Part shown: positions 28,005-39,794 of the stretch, in pieces
How positions within the stretch are numbered: the stretch's first letter is position 1
Layout: each line of letters opens with the position of its first letter
NCBI RefSeq assembly: GCF_000832065.1
Contig: NZ_JXQM01000008.1
Span: 62,001 to 126,000, forward strand
Origin: Nitrosospira sp. NpAV
Lineage (GTDB): Bacteria > Pseudomonadota > Gammaproteobacteria > Burkholderiales > Nitrosomonadaceae
Length of the DNA: 64,000 nucleotides
Direction of reading: 5' to 3'
Program-made: the position numbers and the translations under genes
Notes under the pieces: generated by a model
Told to the model about the DNA's origin: nothing
Seen by the model: the letters and a program-made list of their open reading frames with translations, nothing else
Databases searched by the model: none

Positions 28005-28898
28005 ATGAAGTTAGGCAAATATCGTTCTATTTTTTCTCCCGCGACGAAACAGCAAAGAAAAGAGAATTTCGAAAATTACTGGGAATTTACTCAGCATCAT
28101 GGTGGCGAACTCTTTGAAGATGATAGAGATTTGGCCAAGAAACGGACTCGCCTTAAGTATTTTCAGGACAACCCGGTAAAATTACGGCGGCCGCTGGCTG
28201 ATCCCGAGAGCTTTTATCGAAACTACGTTGAAATGCGGGATGATCCTAATTCCCTCGATCGCATGACACTGATGTTGACGGGAATGTACAAATTTGCCCG
28301 GCACGAGTGGGTAGGGATAAAGGGCGCATGGGATTCGGTTCCCGATATGGCGAATTCATATAGGGTGGAAGATAAAATCAGCCGTGTGCATTTAGCCGAA
28401 GAATTCTGTCACATACGCCTATTCCATGAAATGCTGGTGACATGTGGCCTGGACAGGATCGAATGGGTGCCTCTAGGACCCATCAAGGAAAAAATCTACG
28501 AACAGTTTCCCAAATTTCCTGGGTTTCTAATGGACTCGCCCGCGTTTGTAACTGAGTTGATGGGTGTCACTTACTACTGTCATCTGAACCGCCTGTTTGA
28601 CGACATATTGGTTGACGAGCCGGAAGTCTGCGGCCGTTTAAAAGAACTTCTGGATGAAATTACGATTGATGAAGTCGCCCATGTAGGACAACGAAGAAAT
28701 TTCATCGGCCCACTGGGCATGAAGGTTTCAAAAGCGCTGGTTAGACCTTTTTATACGCTGTTTTTCAATGATATTCCCGAAATCAAACAATTGTTCAATG
28801 TAGGTCAGATGATTGAGGATGGCATCGCTTTCGATTTTAATAAACTGCCCGATCATATGATTGAACGCAGCTGGATTCCCTCTTACTGCAAAGCCTGA
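28005..28898 (+). CDS. Ferritin-like di-iron protein of unassigned function
   Basis: 297 residues, mostly helical. Four candidate helices carry a di-iron pattern: E in YKFARHEWVG, E-x-x-H in LAEEFCHIRLFHEM, E in FVTELMGVTYYCHL, and E-x-x-H in ITIDEVAHVGQRR. This E/ExxH/E/ExxH layout is that of ferritin-like di-iron oxidases and oxygenases. The C-terminal part (PSYCKA end) shows no further domain, and no signal peptide is seen. I do not recognise a named family. It follows folE, which raises but does not prove a link to pterin or p-aminobenzoate chemistry. A GAGAGGCAG ribosome site precedes the ATG. Confidence 0.6.
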   Translation: MKLGKYRSIFSPATKQQRKENFENYWEFTQHHGGELFEDDRDLAKKRTRLKYFQDNPVKLRRPLADPESFYRNYVEMRDDPNSLDRMTLMLTGMYKFARHEWVGIKGAWDSVPDMANSYRVEDKISRVHLAEEFCHIRLFHEMLVTCGLDRIEWVPLGPIKEKIYEQFPKFPGFLMDSPAFVTELMGVTYYCHLNRLFDDILVDEPEVCGRLKELLDEITIDEVAHVGQRRNFIGPLGMKVSKALVRPFYTLFFNDIPEIKQLFNVGQMIEDGIAFDFNKLPDHMIERSWIPSYCKA

Positions 28899-28933
28899 AA
28901 GGCAATCCATAACGGATAGGAATGCTCGCCGCA

Positions 28934-30628
28934 CTATATCCTTAATCCGGTATCCCTCCCGCCACGCAACATTTCAGCCGCGTGCTTACGCGTGGTTTCG
29001 GTGATCTTCTCGCCGCCCAGCATCCTGGCAATCTCCTCAACTCGCTCCTGCTTTTCAAGCACAGTGATGCGGCTCGATACTTTCCCTCCATTACCGGGAT
29101 CGACGGATTTGGTGACTTGCCATTGATGGTCTCCCGCCGATGCGACTTGTGCCAGATGAGTGATGCACATAACTTGCCGTTCGGTACCCAGTTTTTTCAG
29201 TAACCCTCCCACGATCTCCGCCACGCGTCCGCCTATGCCTGCGTCTACTTCATCGAATATGAGTGTGGGTGCCGCACCGAGCTTGCTCGTGATAACCTGT
29301 ATTGCCAGGCTGATCCGCGACAGCTCGCCGCCCGATGCGACTTTTGCCAACGGCCGTAGCGGCAGTCCCTGATGAGACGAAACCTGAAATTCGATTTGCT
29401 CCATACCGTGTGCATTGCCTTGTTCAAGCGGGAGTAACGCCACCGAAAACTCTCCACCCGCCATCGCCAGGGTTTGCATGGCCGCGGTAACTTGTTGGGC
29501 AAGCGTTATGGCCGCTTCTTGCCTCGCCTCACTTAGTCTCTTTGCAAGCCTGAAATATTCGTTTCGCGCTGCCGCCTCTTCCTTCGCCAGCGTTTCGCCG
29601 TCGTCCCCCTGATCGAGCTCTTTCAACCGGTCGGTCGCAGTTCTCGATAGATCCGGCAATTCGGCGGGGGTAACACGATATTTTCTGGCGGTAGCGTGAA
29701 TCGCCGACAACCGTTCCTCCATCTCCTGCAAACGTTGCGGGTCAAGATCCAGGCGCTGTTGATAGCGCCCTAGTTCGTATACGCCTTCCTGTAGCTGAAT
29801 CTGCGCCGATTCCAGCAAATCAAGAGCAGTACTAAGATCAGTGTCGCAATCAAGCAAGTTGTGCAGACGCGAAATAACCGAATTGATTTGCGCGAGCGCA
29901 GCCGATTCTCCTTCCGACAGCGCTTCCAGCCCCATCTGCACCGCTTCGAGCAAGCTTGCTGCATGCGATAAACGGCTGTGATCGGCTTGCAATGTTTGCC
30001 ACTCATCAAACGAGAAATTCAATGCGGTGAGTTCATTGACTTGCCACTCCAGTTGCTCACGCTCTTGCAGGAAAGCGGTGGCATTCTGCTCCCAGGCCAG
30101 CCGCCGCTGCTGCAAGCCCTGCCAACGACGATAAACTTCCGCCGTACTTTGCGGCAATCCATGGTTGCCTGAGAAAGCGTCAAGCAGTTCACGTTGCGCA
30201 TCGCTGCGCAGCATAGACTGATGCGCATGCTGACCATGGATGTTCACGAGTCTTTCTCCTGCTGCGCGTAATTGCTGCAAGGTGGCGGAGTATCCATTGA
30301 TGAAACCACGCGACCTTCCACTAATATCCACTATCCTGCGCATCAGACATACGCCGCCGTCATCATTACTTTCAAATCCGTTCTCGCGCACCCAGTCTTC
30401 CATCCCCGGCAGTCCCCTAATATCGAACTCCGCGCTGATTTCAGCGCGTTCGCGCCCATTGCGTACCTCGGCAGGATCGCTGCGTTCACCCAGAACAAGT
30501 GAAAGCGCATCAATCAGAATAGACTTTCCCGCCCCGGTTTCGCCCGTAAGCACCGTAAAGCCGGGTACGAACTCCAGCTCCATGCGATCGACAATGACAA
30601 AATCCCGAATGCTTAAAAACTTTAGCAT
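28934..30628 (-). CDS. recN: DNA repair protein RecN
   Basis: 564 residues of the SMC-like RecN family. The start MLKFLSIRDFVIVDRM at 30628 gives the usual N-terminus; the frame is open upstream to 30733 but that part overlaps nadK. Walker A is GETGAGKS, the arms are coiled-coil rich, the signature is ASGGELSRISLA and Walker B is LIFDEVDAGIGG. RecN holds broken chromosome ends together during recombinational repair. It lies 10 bases after nadK, the usual nadK-recN pairing. Confidence 0.95.
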   Translation of the reverse strand: MLKFLSIRDFVIVDRMELEFVPGFTVLTGETGAGKSILIDALSLVLGERSDPAEVRNGRERAEISAEFDIRGLPGMEDWVRENGFESNDDGGVCLMRRIVDISGRSRGFINGYSATLQQLRAAGERLVNIHGQHAHQSMLRSDAQRELLDAFSGNHGLPQSTAEVYRRWQGLQQRRLAWEQNATAFLQEREQLEWQVNELTALNFSFDEWQTLQADHSRLSHAASLLEAVQMGLEALSEGESAALAQINSVISRLHNLLDCDTDLSTALDLLESAQIQLQEGVYELGRYQQRLDLDPQRLQEMEERLSAIHATARKYRVTPAELPDLSRTATDRLKELDQGDDGETLAKEEAAARNEYFRLAKRLSEARQEAAITLAQQVTAAMQTLAMAGGEFSVALLPLEQGNAHGMEQIEFQVSSHQGLPLRPLAKVASGGELSRISLAIQVITSKLGAAPTLIFDEVDAGIGGRVAEIVGGLLKKLGTERQVMCITHLAQVASAGDHQWQVTKSVDPGNGGKVSSRITVLEKQERVEEIARMLGGEKITETTRKHAAEMLRGGRDTGLRI

Positions 30629-30638
30629 GATAAAAGAT

Positions 30639-31523
30639 TCACATCGGATTTCTGGGTAAGCCGCTCCAGCCAAGCTTCTCGCGCAACATACGGTAATAGC
30701 TATGGTCCGAAGAATGCAGCAACGTTGCTTCATGGGGAGAGCGGCGTACTACCACCTTGTCATGTTCCTGCAGGTCGAAATGGGAATGGCTGTCGGAGTG
30801 CACACGAGCAACCGCGGTGCGATGCATCAGGATTTCCACGACGGCATCGGGTTCCACCACGATAGGCCGATTGCTCAGCGTGTGCGGACTAACAGGTACC
30901 AGCGCGATCAAGTCCAGGCTGGGATGAAGGATCGGACCGCCCGCCGACAATGCATACGCGGTCGAGCCGGTCGGGGTGGCCACGATCAGGCCATCGGAAC
31001 GCAGTGAGTAAACGTATTCACCATTGATACGCACCTCGAACTCTATCATGTTGCCGCCGATTCCTCGGTTCACTGCCACGTCATTCAGTGCCAAGGCACT
31101 GAATATGCTGGAATTATTGCGCGTTACTTCAACATATAGCAGCATGCGCCGCTCCATGACATATCGGCCATCGAGCATAGCGCCCAGCGTCTCCACCATG
31201 GAATCGATGGAAAGATCCGTCAGGAATCCGAGCCTGCCCTGATTGATGCCAACCAATGGCACGTTAAAAGGCGCGAGCTTCCGGGCGATATTGAGCATGG
31301 TGCCATCTCCCCCCAGCACGATAGCCAAATCAGCGCGTACACCAATCTCGTCCATCGTGACAGCGGGATATTTCTTTTCTGCCACATTGGCGTCGGTCAG
31401 GCAATCCAACAATACTTCCACATCACGGCTTTCCAGATATCGGCCCAGGCGCAATAACGGAGTCACGATTTCTGGATTCTTGTGCTTGCCGATCAGAGCT
31501 ATTGTTTTGAACGAGGAATTCAT
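30639..31523 (-). CDS. nadK: NAD kinase
   Basis: 294 residues. The nucleotide-binding GGDGTML motif and NQGRLGFLTD segment are clear, followed by GDGLI-like SDGLIVATPTGSTAY. The enzyme phosphorylates NAD to NADP in the cytoplasm. The gene is just upstream of recN on the same strand and divergent from hrcA at 31959, an arrangement common in proteobacteria. Confidence 0.95.
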   Translation of the reverse strand: MNSSFKTIALIGKHKNPEIVTPLLRLGRYLESRDVEVLLDCLTDANVAEKKYPAVTMDEIGVRADLAIVLGGDGTMLNIARKLAPFNVPLVGINQGRLGFLTDLSIDSMVETLGAMLDGRYVMERRMLLYVEVTRNNSSIFSALALNDVAVNRGIGGNMIEFEVRINGEYVYSLRSDGLIVATPTGSTAYALSAGGPILHPSLDLIALVPVSPHTLSNRPIVVEPDAVVEILMHRTAVARVHSDSHSHFDLQEHDKVVVRRSPHEATLLHSSDHSYYRMLREKLGWSGLPRNPM

Positions 31524-31958
31524 TAATGAATTTAAGATGGGAACTCCGCCACACTGCCGGGAACGACCCGCTGTTTAAGAACGTCTGAATAGCTGGTCTA
31601 AAAAAAATTTGCTCAAAGATTCTCTGATCGTTGTTTTCAAGATTAAACCATATCGGGCTTCGGGTGACAAAAGATTCCAGCACAGTGAGATAAATTGCAC
31701 GCTAATCCGCGGGTTGACCCCCTGCCCGATTTGGATGGAAACAAGTTTCTCGATGAAAACAAAAATAGCATCATGACCCACCTGTCCATTGCCACTTTCT
31801 GATTGAACAGAATTTTTTGCTACAGGTCAAATAAAGTGAGCAGTAACGACCTAAAGATGGCAATTGCTTTGATACACTGACTTGTTGCTACTTGTTGCCT
31901 TGGGCCGAATAACGCAATCCCAAAGCCGGCAAGCTGAATCCTGGTGTAAAATAAACTC
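31524..31958. promoter_or_regulatory. Divergent promoter region between nadK and hrcA
   Basis: 435 AT-rich bases. No CIRCE operator (TTAGCACTC-n9-GAGTGCTAA) was found, although HrcA is encoded next to it. No gene, repeat or terminator was recognised. It must hold the promoters for both divergent genes. Confidence 0.4.
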
Positions 31959-32978
31959 ATGCTTAATCAACGCGCAAAAATTCTGCTCAAGACACTGGTA
32001 GAACGATATATCAGTGAAGGTCAGCCCGTGGGCTCCCGCTCGCTTTCCAAATTTTCCGGCCTGGATCTGAGCCCGGCTACCATACGCAATGTGATGGCCG
32101 ATCTTGAGGAAATGGGTTTTGTAGCCAGCCCCCATACTTCAGCCGGACGCGTCCCGACTCATCGGGGCTACCGCTTTTTTATCGATACACTGCTGGTGGT
32201 CAAGCCCCTGGACGTTTTCGAAATCCACCAGCTTCAAGATCAGTTGTACCCGGATCATCCCTCACGGTTGATCAACTCCGCTTCGCAGTTGCTGTCGGAA
32301 TTGACGCGTTTTGCCGGCGTGGTGGTAACTCCCAAGCGGAGCAGTGCGGTATTCCGCTATATCGAGTTCATGGCCTTGTCGGAGAAACGCATCCTGCTGA
32401 TCATCGTAACGCCGGAGGGCGATGTTCAGAATCGCGTGCTTTTCACCGACAGACCTTACAGTCCGGCGGAGTTGATTGAAGCCGCCAATTTCATTAATCA
32501 GAATTACGCCGGTTGTACCTTTGATGAAATTCGCGTTCGCCTTCAAAGCGAATTGAAACAACTGCGCCACGATATGACCAACCTTATGACCGCGGCCATA
32601 GAACTGGGTAACGAAGCGGTCCAGGCAAACAGCGAAGCGGTGGTGGTCGCGGGTGAGCGCAAGCTGCTCGATGTGCATGATCTAGCCAGCAACATGACCA
32701 GCCTGAAGAAGCTATTCGACCTGTTCGAACGTAAAACCGTATTGCTGCAGTTGCTGGAATTCAGCCGGAAGGCGGAAGGTGTACAAATTTTCATCGGCGA
32801 TGAGTCGGGTGTGTTGTCGCTGGATGAATTCAGCGTCGTTACCGCACCTTACGAGGTAGAGGGAAAAATTGTGGGGACCGTTGGGGTGGTCGGCCCCACT
32901 CGCATGGCTTACGAACGGATCATCCCGATTGTGGATGCCACCGCCAGACTGCTTTCCAGCGCGCTATCGCAGCATTGA
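31959..32978 (+). CDS. hrcA: Heat-shock repressor HrcA
   Basis: 339 residues. The N-terminal winged-helix part includes [19 protein letters not shown] (core PVGSRSLSK), [17 protein letters not shown] and [18 protein letters not shown]. The C-terminal domain ends with [16 protein letters not shown]. HrcA represses groE/dnaK operons through CIRCE elements. The next gene here is hemH rather than grpE-dnaK, which are not in the window. Confidence 0.95.
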   Translation: MLNQRAKILLKTLVERYISEGQPVGSRSLSKFSGLDLSPATIRNVMADLEEMGFVASPHTSAGRVPTHRGYRFFIDTLLVVKPLDVFEIHQLQDQLYPDHPSRLINSASQLLSELTRFAGVVVTPKRSSAVFRYIEFMALSEKRILLIIVTPEGDVQNRVLFTDRPYSPAELIEAANFINQNYAGCTFDEIRVRLQSELKQLRHDMTNLMTAAIELGNEAVQANSEAVVVAGERKLLDVHDLASNMTSLKKLFDLFERKTVLLQLLEFSRKAEGVQIFIGDESGVLSLDEFSVVTAPYEVEGKIVGTVGVVGPTRMAYERIIPIVDATARLLSSALSQH

Positions 32979-33144
32979 TTATCCCGCATTCGCCCTTGAA
33001 CCAGCGACCCGTTCCTACCTCCTGAGCCCGCTATCCAATGCTATTTCTCGTCAGAAAACCGAACAAGGCGATGAGGACAGTATCTATAGATTTAAAAGCT
33101 TGTCGCTTCCATTAATCCGGCGATTACACAGTATAAGCGCCCTG

Positions 33145-33158
33145 CCGGCGAAAGCCGG
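33145..33158. repeat. Short extragenic hairpin CCGGC-gaaa-GCCGG
   Basis: A 5-bp stem with a GAAA tetraloop inside a segment (about 33135-33200) of the type often scattered between genes in beta- and gammaproteobacteria (a CCGGCGAAAGCCGG-TATCCAG element). Only one copy was seen in this window. It lies between hrcA and hemH and may stabilise an mRNA end. Confidence 0.45.
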
Positions 33159-33275
33159 TATCCAGTGGCGTTCCAGGCATTCCATTGCGGGGTCGGACTG
33201 GGTTGCGGGTGAGGCCCGGAACAAAGAAATTCATGGTAATTTCTTTGCCTGATCAATAATGAGGATTGGAATAAC

Positions 33276-34364
33276 TTGATTTCCCCCGAACCCGCTCACG
33301 AGCATGGCACCCAAAGCCGGACAGGTATTTTGCTGGTCAATCTTGGCACGCCTGATGCCCCCACCGCCCAGGCGCTACGACCTTATCTCAAGCAATTTCT
33401 GAGCAACCCGCGAGTCATTGAAATGCCGCAATGGGCATGGTGGCCGATTCTGAACGGTATCATACTCAATACCCGTCCGAAAAAATCGGCGGAAAAATAC
33501 GCACAAGTATGGATGCCGGAGGGCTCGCCGCTCAAAGTCCATACCGAGCGCCAGACTCAGCTGCTGCGTAATGCCCTGGTGGATCACACTCATCCCGCAC
33601 CGATGGTCGAATATGCAATGAGCATTGGGAGCCCTTCCATCGCGGAAGTGCTGGGGCAGATGAAGCAGCAAGGCTGTGAACGTATCCTGGTGCTGCCGCT
33701 CTACCCCCAGTATGCCTCCAGCAGTACCGCTTCAGCCTTCGACGAGGTCTTCGCGCAGCTGGGAAAGATGCGCAACACCCCTGCCATACGCACCGTGAAG
33801 CATTATCACGACCATCCGGGTTACATTGCCGCGTTGGCGCAAAATGTGCAGGATTACTGGATGAAAGCCGGTAAACCCGACAAGCTGGTGATAAGTTTTC
33901 ACGGCGTGCCGCGCTTCACCCTGGACAAAGGCGACCCCTACCATTGCGAGTGCCAGAAAACGGGGCGATTGTTGGCCGAGGCACTGGAACTCCAAGCGGA
34001 TGAATACCAGATTTGTTTCCAGTCGCGGTTTGGGCGAACAGAATGGCTAACACCCTACACTGCAAAAACGCTGGAACAACTCGGTAAACAAAATATCCGG
34101 CGCGTTGATGTCGTCTGTCCCGGTTTCGTTTCCGATTGTCTTGAAACCCTGGAAGAAATCGCCATGGAAGGCAAAGCCATTTTCATCCAGGCTGGCGGTC
34201 AGGAGTTTCATTATATTCCCTGTCTTAACGAACGTGACGACTGGATACAGGCCCTGGCCGACATCGCGCTTGCTAATTTGCAGGGATGGCTGGGTCTGGA
34301 ACATTCAGAAGAACAATTGACTCAATCGCAGCGGCGGGCGCTGGAGATGGGAGCGGCAAAGTAG
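33276..34364 (+). CDS. hemH: Ferrochelatase
   Basis: 362 residues. [13 protein letters not shown] at the start, [20 protein letters not shown] (catalytic His in FHGVP), [16 protein letters not shown] and [13 protein letters not shown] are hallmark segments. The enzyme inserts Fe(II) into protoporphyrin IX, the last step of haem synthesis, which ammonia oxidisers need in quantity for multihaem cytochromes (context knowledge). The start is TTG with GAGGA ten bases upstream; no ATG is available before the first conserved strand. Confidence 0.94.
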   Translation: MISPEPAHEHGTQSRTGILLVNLGTPDAPTAQALRPYLKQFLSNPRVIEMPQWAWWPILNGIILNTRPKKSAEKYAQVWMPEGSPLKVHTERQTQLLRNALVDHTHPAPMVEYAMSIGSPSIAEVLGQMKQQGCERILVLPLYPQYASSSTASAFDEVFAQLGKMRNTPAIRTVKHYHDHPGYIAALAQNVQDYWMKAGKPDKLVISFHGVPRFTLDKGDPYHCECQKTGRLLAEALELQADEYQICFQSRFGRTEWLTPYTAKTLEQLGKQNIRRVDVVCPGFVSDCLETLEEIAMEGKAIFIQAGGQEFHYIPCLNERDDWIQALADIALANLQGWLGLEHSEEQLTQSQRRALEMGAAK

Positions 34365-34378
34365 AGTCCGGCAGGATG

Positions 34379-35032
34379 CTAGGCTTTCTGGCCGCGATTG
34401 CCCAAGCGGCTGCGTACAAATTGGATAATGCCTGGCAAAATCGAAATAATGATGATGCCAAAAATGAAAAAGGTCAGATTGTTTTTCACTATCGGTACGT
34501 TGCCGAAGAAAAAGCCGCCAAATACAAAAAAGCTGATCCAGAAAATACTGCCGAAGGCGCTGTACGCCATGAAATACGGATAGACCATGCGCCCAACGCC
34601 AGCCACGAAAGGTGCAAAGGTACGCACGATGGGCAAAAAGCGTGCGAAGATAATGGTCTTGCCGCCATGCTTTTCATAGAATCGGTGAGTTTTTTCCAGA
34701 TGGGCGCGATTTAATAGACGTGAATCCGCGCGGCTGAATATCCTGGGACCGAAATAACGTCCAATCCAGTAATTCGTATTGTCGCCGCAAAATGCGGCCA
34801 GCATGAGCAGGGCCGCCAGCCATTGAACATCCATGGCGCCGCTTGCGGCAATCGCGCCTGCAACGAACAGGAGCGAGTCTCCCGGCAGGAATGGTGTCAC
34901 CACCAACCCGGTTTCACAGAAGATAATCAGGAACAGAATGAGATAAATCCAGTTGCCGTAATTCTGAACCAGCCAGATGAGATGCTGATCCAGATGCAGG
35001 ATGATATCGATAAAAGTGGTGAGAAGTTCCAA
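34379..35032 (-). CDS. DedA family membrane protein
   Basis: 217 residues with about five hydrophobic segments. Conserved DedA features include an early LIIFCETGLVVTPFLPGDSLLF (core ETGLVVTPFLPGDSLL), FFGPR-like YFGPRIF and a FARFLPIVRTFAPFVAG basic motif. DedA/SNARE-associated proteins are undecaprenyl-phosphate or lipid flippases in several bacteria. The gene follows secF by 70 bases and is convergent with hemH (14 bases apart). Confidence 0.9.
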   Translation of the reverse strand: MELLTTFIDIILHLDQHLIWLVQNYGNWIYLILFLIIFCETGLVVTPFLPGDSLLFVAGAIAASGAMDVQWLAALLMLAAFCGDNTNYWIGRYFGPRIFSRADSRLLNRAHLEKTHRFYEKHGGKTIIFARFLPIVRTFAPFVAGVGRMVYPYFMAYSAFGSIFWISFFVFGGFFFGNVPIVKNNLTFFIFGIIIISILPGIIQFVRSRLGNRGQKA

Positions 35033-35102
35033 AACGAGCCTTAGGCAAAACGGGACCGGAGCTGCGACGAAACTGGTAAGTGCCTAAAAAATCAAGGCTA
35101 AA

Positions 35103-36038
35103 TCAAGGTATCGCTTCTGCCTCTTCCTTCTTCTTTTCAGGCTTGACAATATCCTCGCGTGAGACACCCAGCAACATGAGGAGCGGGCTTGCCACCAGCA
35201 CCGAGGAATAAATGCCAAACAGGATGCCGATGGTCAGCGCCAACGCAAAGTAATGCAGTGCCTCGCCACCGAACAGCAGCATGGAGACCACGACCATCTG
35301 TGTACTGCCATGGGTGATGATAGTGCGCGATATGGTACGGGTAATCGCATTATCTATGACCTGTGTCACGGGGGCCTTGCGCATCTTGCGAAAATTTTCC
35401 CGTATCCGGTCGAATATCACCACCGATTCATTTACCGAATAGCCAAGGATCGCCAATATGGCCGCCAGTACGGTAAGTGAGAACTCCCATTGGAAAAAGG
35501 CAAAGAAACCGAGAATGATCACGACGTCATGAAGGTTGGCAATGATCCCGGAGACACCGAATTTCCACTCGAAACGTACTGCCAGATAGGCCACGATGCC
35601 AAGCGATACGATCAATAATGCCAACGCACCATTCTCCACCAGTTCTTTGCCCACTTGTGGGCCGACAAACTCTACCCGGCGTATCTCCGCGGTCTCGTCA
35701 TCCTGACGCAGGGCGGCGATCACTGTTTCGGACAACTTGGCGCTGGACATATCCGGCTTGGCTGGCAGTCTTATCAACACATCCCGGGATGTGCCGAAAT
35801 TCTGTACGCTGACATCCGGCATCCCCAGTTTCACGAGCACGTTCCGCACCTTGTTGATGTCCGCCGAGTGGGTATAGCCAACTTCCATTACCGTGCCACC
35901 GGTAAAATCCACACCCAGATTCAGGCCCTTGGTAAAGAGAAAAAATACCGACACAATAAAAGTCAGTAACGAAATGGTGGTGGTATATTTCCCCCAGCTC
36001 ATGAAGGGGATATCGCGCTTGATCCTGAAAAATTCCAT
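35103..36038 (-). CDS. secF: Protein translocase subunit SecF
   Basis: 311 residues with six membrane segments. The N-terminal GLNLGVDFTGGTVMEV motif and the SVNESVVIFDRIREN core are typical. SecF works with SecD to pull exported proteins across the inner membrane using the proton gradient. It follows secD by 61 bases in a queA-tgt-yajC-secD-secF order. Confidence 0.95.
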   Translation of the reverse strand: MEFFRIKRDIPFMSWGKYTTTISLLTFIVSVFFLFTKGLNLGVDFTGGTVMEVGYTHSADINKVRNVLVKLGMPDVSVQNFGTSRDVLIRLPAKPDMSSAKLSETVIAALRQDDETAEIRRVEFVGPQVGKELVENGALALLIVSLGIVAYLAVRFEWKFGVSGIIANLHDVVIILGFFAFFQWEFSLTVLAAILAILGYSVNESVVIFDRIRENFRKMRKAPVTQVIDNAITRTISRTIITHGSTQMVVVSMLLFGGEALHYFALALTIGILFGIYSSVLVASPLLMLLGVSREDIVKPEKKKEEAEAIP

Positions 36039-36099
36039 CCGGTCCTATCTCCCGCTCGTTTCTGCCTGTTTTCTACTTATTTTTTTACTTATTCTTCAC

Positions 36100-37989
36100 T
36101 TATTTTTTCAGTCGGGCAGGCCGCTCCGGCCTACTCATTCCTGCATCAGCGCTTGTCACTTCCGGCTTCCAAACCTGTCCAATGGAAACCGCGTCCAATT
36201 TGCGACGGCCGCCATATGTCAAATTGACCAGACCGCGCGAAACCATCACGGCACTGAATACTGAAGTCAAAATACCCAGACACAACACCACGGCAAATCC
36301 CTTGATAGGGCCGCTACCGAATGCAAATAAAGCGATGCCGGCGATCAGGGTGGTAACGTTGGAATCAAGTATGGTGCCAAATGCCCGTTCATATCCCGCA
36401 TTAATCGCGGCTTGCGGCGACATGCCGTTGCGAAGTTCGTCGCGAACACGTTCGTTGATCAGCACATTTGCATCGATTGCCATGCCTATGGTAAGCGCAA
36501 TCGCCGCCATGCCCGGAAGCGTCAGGGTAGCCTGTAAGATAGAGAGAAGGCCTATCAAAAGCAGCAGATTCACGCCCAGCGCCACTACGGAAATGACACC
36601 AAACATCAGATAATAGACCATCATGAAAATGGCGATCGTCAGAAAGCCATACAACGTGGAATTAAATCCGCGTGCGATGTTGTCCGCACCGAGACTCGGC
36701 CCCACCGTGCGCTCCTCGATGATATCCATCGGTGCGGCCAGCGCCCCGGCACGCAATAACAGCGCCACATCCCTGGCTTCCTCGGTACTCATGCGTCCGC
36801 TGATCTGTACCCTCCCGCCGCCGATCTCCTCGCGGATTACCGGTGCCGTCACGACTTCCGCCTGATTCTTCTCGATCAGCAAAATAGCCATGCGCTTGCC
36901 GACATTATCGTGCGTCAGCTGTCTGAAAATTCGCGCGCCATTGTTGTCGAGGTTAAGATGCACCGCTGGCTGATTGTTGCTATCGAAACCCGCCTGCGCG
37001 TCGTTGATGCGGTCACCCGTCAACACCACTTGCTTTTTGACCAGCAACGGACCCCCGCCACGCTCGTTGTAGAGCTCGGTTCCAAACGGAACCTGCCCGC
37101 GCAATGCTGCGGCCAGATCACGCTCCTCGTCCACCATTCGCACTTCCAGCGTGGCGGTGCGTCCCAGAATGTCCTTGGCTTTGGCGGTGTCCTGTACACC
37201 GGGCAATTGCACGACCACGCGGTCAGCGCCGGCTTGCTGAATAATGGGTTCGGCCACACCCAGTTCATTGACACGATTGCGCAGCGTGGTGATGTTCTGC
37301 TGCACGGCGGTATCCTGGATGAGTTTCTGTGCTTCCGGCTTGAGGGTAGCGGTGAGATGAAACTCATCCCTCACACTGCGCTCGCGCAAGCTCAGATCGG
37401 CATATGCCTTCTTGATCTCGGCCTCAGCCCTGGCGCGCGACTCGGGATCACGGAACTTGACGGTGATCATCGAGCTATCCTTCTCGAGCCCGATATACTG
37501 GATTTTCTGCTCACGCAAGCTGCTGCGTATATCGGCGCTGAAACGGTCAAGCGCTTTGGAAAGCGCCCCGTGCATATCCACCTGCAACATGAAATGTACG
37601 CCACCCCGCAGATCGAGCCCCAGATACATGGGCAATGCGCCGATGTGCGTCAACCACTGGGGAGAATTGGGGAGAAGATTCAGCGCTACCATATAACTGT
37701 TACCCAGCACTGACTGCAGCATATCCTTGGCCTTGATCTGCGTATCGGTGTCGGTGAAGCGAACTTTGACACCACCCGTTTCAAGGAACATTCCAGTAGT
37801 GGTGAGATTAGCTTTCTTTAACGCGTCCTCAACGCGCTGCAGCAACGCAGTATCGGCTTTGGCGGCAGTGCGTAAGGGGGATATCTGTACTGCGGGCGAC
37901 TCACCATAAAAATTCGGCAGGGTATAGAGCAGTCCCAGCAGTATCGTAACCGCGATAATCAGGTATTTCCAGGCAGGGTAGCGGTTCAT
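36100..37989 (-). CDS. secD: Protein translocase subunit SecD
   Basis: 629 residues from MNRYPAWKYLI; the open frame extends 12 residues further but the family start is here. The LGLDLRGGVHFMLQVD motif, a large periplasmic domain, and the membrane core AIALTIGMAIDANVLINERVRDEL (core GMAIDANVLI) are present. SecD and SecF form the SecDF translocase motor. It lies between yajC and secF. Confidence 0.95.
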   Translation of the reverse strand: MNRYPAWKYLIIAVTILLGLLYTLPNFYGESPAVQISPLRTAAKADTALLQRVEDALKKANLTTTGMFLETGGVKVRFTDTDTQIKAKDMLQSVLGNSYMVALNLLPNSPQWLTHIGALPMYLGLDLRGGVHFMLQVDMHGALSKALDRFSADIRSSLREQKIQYIGLEKDSSMITVKFRDPESRARAEAEIKKAYADLSLRERSVRDEFHLTATLKPEAQKLIQDTAVQQNITTLRNRVNELGVAEPIIQQAGADRVVVQLPGVQDTAKAKDILGRTATLEVRMVDEERDLAAALRGQVPFGTELYNERGGGPLLVKKQVVLTGDRINDAQAGFDSNNQPAVHLNLDNNGARIFRQLTHDNVGKRMAILLIEKNQAEVVTAPVIREEIGGGRVQISGRMSTEEARDVALLLRAGALAAPMDIIEERTVGPSLGADNIARGFNSTLYGFLTIAIFMMVYYLMFGVISVVALGVNLLLLIGLLSILQATLTLPGMAAIALTIGMAIDANVLINERVRDELRNGMSPQAAINAGYERAFGTILDSNVTTLIAGIALFAFGSGPIKGFAVVLCLGILTSVFSAVMVSRGLVNLTYGGRRKLDAVSIGQVWKPEVTSADAGMSRPERPARLKK

Positions 37990-38069
37990 GGTTTTGGGAT
38001 GGATACTAAGGAAAAGAAGGTACAAAAGGACGATGCCGCACCCTCATGTCTTGCCTTACCGGAACGTGA

Positions 38070-38405
38070 TTATTCCTTCTCGATGCTGTTCAACGTTCCC
38101 TTGGGCAACAGGGTCTGTATGGCTGCCTTTTGAATGACGATCTGTACATTTTCGGCAATCTGGAGTATTACGTAATTACCACTGACTTTGCTCACGCGTC
38201 CTAACTGACCACCTGTGGTCGCTACCTCATCGCCTTTTTGCAGCGCCTCTATCATCAGCTTCTGTTCCTTGGCACGTTTTGCCTGAGGACGAATGAGCAG
38301 AAGATAAAATACGGCGAAGATGCCAATCAGCGGAAGCAGGCTCATAAAATCCGCACCGGTCGGGGCGGAAGCGGCGGCCTGGGCGAAAGCTTCATTAATC
38401 AGCAT
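38070..38405 (-). CDS. yajC: Sec translocase accessory subunit YajC
   Basis: 111 residues: one N-terminal membrane helix (LPLIGIFAVFYLLLI) followed by RPQAKRAKEQK and a small cytosolic part with GDEVATTGGQLGRV. YajC associates with SecDF. The order yajC-secD-secF is the usual one. Confidence 0.94.
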   Translation of the reverse strand: MLINEAFAQAAASAPTGADFMSLLPLIGIFAVFYLLLIRPQAKRAKEQKLMIEALQKGDEVATTGGQLGRVSKVSGNYVILQIAENVQIVIQKAAIQTLLPKGTLNSIEKE

Positions 38406-38621
38406 GACATTCTCCGATGATAGTTAAACCCGGTAATCCATTAGACGACTCTCCGAGCCTATCGAGTGCTGACAGTCAGTTTGCGTCCATTCTTGCCGCT
38501 TGCCCGGCGTCCGTGGATCAAGCCATGGACTCTTCCCAACCGGCAAAACTGCTTCACGACCTGCCCGCCAGCATCTCGCTTTCTCTTTCTAATAGATTAT
38601 CCGGGTTAAAAAAATGCGATT

Positions 38622-39794
<1,173 letters not shown>

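Noticed and set aside
31524-31958. CIRCE operator upstream of hrcA.
   Set aside because: No inverted repeat resembling TTAGCACTC-n9-GAGTGCTAA was found.
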